8,730 bases of DNA from Thiomonas sp. (GTDB lineage: Bacteria > Pseudomonadota > Gammaproteobacteria > Burkholderiales > Burkholderiaceae), in contig DAIAZB010000016.1 of assembly GCA_027443745.1 (NCBI GenBank), positions 1 to 8,730 of the forward strand, in the 5' to 3' direction. Made by a program: the position numbers and the translations under genes. This document shows, piece after piece, positions 8,401-8,730 of this stretch (the first letter of the stretch is position 1; each line of letters begins with the position of its first letter). The notes beneath the pieces were generated by a model. That model searched no databases, had not been told where the DNA came from, and worked only from the letters and a program-made list of their open reading frames with translations.

Positions 8401-8730
8401 ATGCAATGGGGCTTCAAGGCGCAGAACGCGGCGGTGAAGCTGCTGCGCGGCCCGGCGAAACGGCAGACCGCCGCGCCGCCCGCCACCACCGGGACATCGC
8501 CGCTGCGCGAGCAGGTCATTCACTTCATCAACAAGCCCATGCCCGGCGGCCTGCCGAAAAAAACCGCGCGTGCGTTGCTGGACATCGAGGACAAGAATTT
8601 CGTCCCCATCATCCGCAACCCGGCCACCACCACGGTGGACAGCGAAGCCGTGTTCTATTTCCCCGGCTGCGGCTCCGAGCGCCTGTTTTCGCAGGTCGGC
8701 CTGGCCACCCAGGCCATGCTGTGGCAGGTC
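5455..8730 (+). CDS. Giant FAD-linked oxidase / 4Fe-4S / CCG-domain oxidoreductase (3' truncated)
   Basis: The frame is open for 1092 codons to the right edge without a stop. It encodes a fused GlcD-GlcF-like dehydrogenase, expected to oxidise a D-2-hydroxy acid and pass electrons from FAD through iron-sulfur clusters. Domains: an N-terminal extension starting at [10 protein letters not shown] (30-39), of the DUF3683 type as I recall; FAD_binding_4 from about 198, with [10 protein letters not shown] (225-234) and [11 protein letters not shown] (306-316); FAD-oxidase C, with FKINED (552-557), metal-binding [10 protein letters not shown] (733-742) and GEHGIG (778-783); two CxxCxxCxxxC 4Fe-4S motifs (C859/862/865/869 and C921/924/927/931); a conserved linker near 1025-1055; and the start of a CCG domain at PGCGSER (C1072). 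Family members I recall reach about 1300 residues, so roughly 200 are missing. E. coli YdiJ is a shorter relative. No signal peptide or membrane segment is seen. An in-frame ATG at 5434 is an alternative start. The substrate is unknown. Confidence 0.95.
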   Translation, partial: MNAPQAPLLNLQAQTPVTAVTDQPARLREIPYNYTSFSDREIVIRLLGAEAWGWLDQLRQERRTGRSARMLYEVLGDIWVIQRNPYLQDDLLHSAKRRGALVDALWHRLREIDKRRSAPDMNDPQAQARDALVLQLLERARATVGAFAAWFDEVAALRRRAQREFARHTRKDNIRFDGLARVSHMTDATDWRVEVPFVVLCPDTEAEMAPLVQACVALGLTIVPRGGGTGYTGGAVPLVWNSAVINTEKLEELGGVEVIALPGVAEPVATIRSGAGVVTQRVTDAADRAGLVFAVDPTSADASCIGGNIAMNAGGKKAVLWGTAIDNLAWWRMVDPQGRWVEVTRLDHNLGKIHDVELARFQVETFAADMRTLLSSQVLEIEGARFRKAGLGKDVTDKFLAGLPGIQKEGCDGLITSARWVLHRMPPQVRTFCLEFFGQAREAIPSIVEIKNFLENRPGGAILAGLEHLDERYLRAVGYAPKSKRGAFPKMVLFGDIVGEDESAVARATAEVVRMANARVGEGFVAVSAEARKKFWLDRKRTAAIARHTNAFKINEDVVIPLPRMGEYVDGIERINIELSLTNKLQLAAELDRFLRGRLPLARNEELSEGEAPVAADELEAVREQALDLLGGVHARWSFLLQALDAPLSQALSHFAALGLAPAETAAMQMLHRQPRAQLFHLLQDHSLRVSWKADIRRPLHALFAGGAFEPLRRELDAIHKRVLKGRVWAALHMHAGDGNVHTNIPVNSDDYAMLQAAQAAVARIMALARNLDGVISGEHGIGITKLEFLTDAEIGPFRDYKLRVDPEGRFNKGKLLHDPKLPADLTNAYTPSFGLMGHESLIMQQSDIGAISNSVKDCLRCGKCKPVCATHVPRANLLYSPRNKILATSLLVEAFLYEEQTRRGISIHHWEEFEDVADHCTVCHKCLSPCPVDIDFGDVSMNMRSLLRKMGKKSFNPGSSAAMFFLNATDPRTIKTVRTGLMQWGFKAQNAAVKLLRGPAKRQTAAPPATTGTSPLREQVIHFINKPMPGGLPKKTARALLDIEDKNFVPIIRNPATTTVDSEAVFYFPGCGSERLFSQVGLATQAMLWQV

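Noticed and set aside
5923..8523. 866-codon open frame on the - strand opposite the giant oxidoreductase
   Set aside because: The + strand frame has a full set of conserved domains and catalytic motifs. The antisense translation is rich in H, G, V, A and Q with no recognisable domain, as expected from GC-rich codon bias.

Overview
The window is GC-rich bacterial DNA. Its codon use, the stand-alone N-terminal methionine synthase module, and the very large fused FAD/iron-sulfur oxidoreductase point to a betaproteobacterium, probably of the order Burkholderiales. I cannot name the genus from sequence alone. It looks like an ordinary chromosomal stretch: I see no insertion sequence, phage gene, CRISPR array, tRNA or rRNA.

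Layout, left to right. (1) A PAS-PAS-GGDEF diguanylate cyclase on the + strand may begin before the left edge. (2) It runs head-on into a - strand gene for the homocysteine/zinc module of methionine synthase. Their stop codons are 3 bases apart and sit in the two arms of one perfect 7-bp inverted repeat. (3) Upstream on the same - strand is an XRE-type regulator with a MmyB-like ligand-binding domain. (4) It diverges from a YafE-like SAM-dependent methyltransferase on the + strand. The gap between them holds two 9-bp direct repeats 23 bp apart, a small inverted repeat, and a 13-bp perfect tandem duplication next to the regulator start. (5) A secreted PCu(A)C copper chaperone with its complete metal motif and a Met/His-rich tail follows on the + strand. 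(6) From 5455 to the right edge runs one continuous + strand frame of 1092 codons with no stop. It encodes a giant cytoplasmic flavoprotein: N-terminal extension, FAD-binding domain, FAD-oxidase C domain, two 4Fe-4S motifs, and the start of a CCG domain.

The genes do not form one pathway. The plausible local units are the divergent regulator/methyltransferase pair and, loosely, methionine synthesis beside a SAM-consuming enzyme. The cyclase, copper chaperone and flavoprotein look like separate transcription units. I did not find a convincing new multi-gene system. The points most worth checking are the operator-like repeats at 3614-3707, the stop-codon hairpin at 1435-1451, the split metH without an adjacent partner, and the substrate of the giant flavoprotein. 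Long open frames opposite the real genes, up to 866 codons, are products of GC-rich codon bias.
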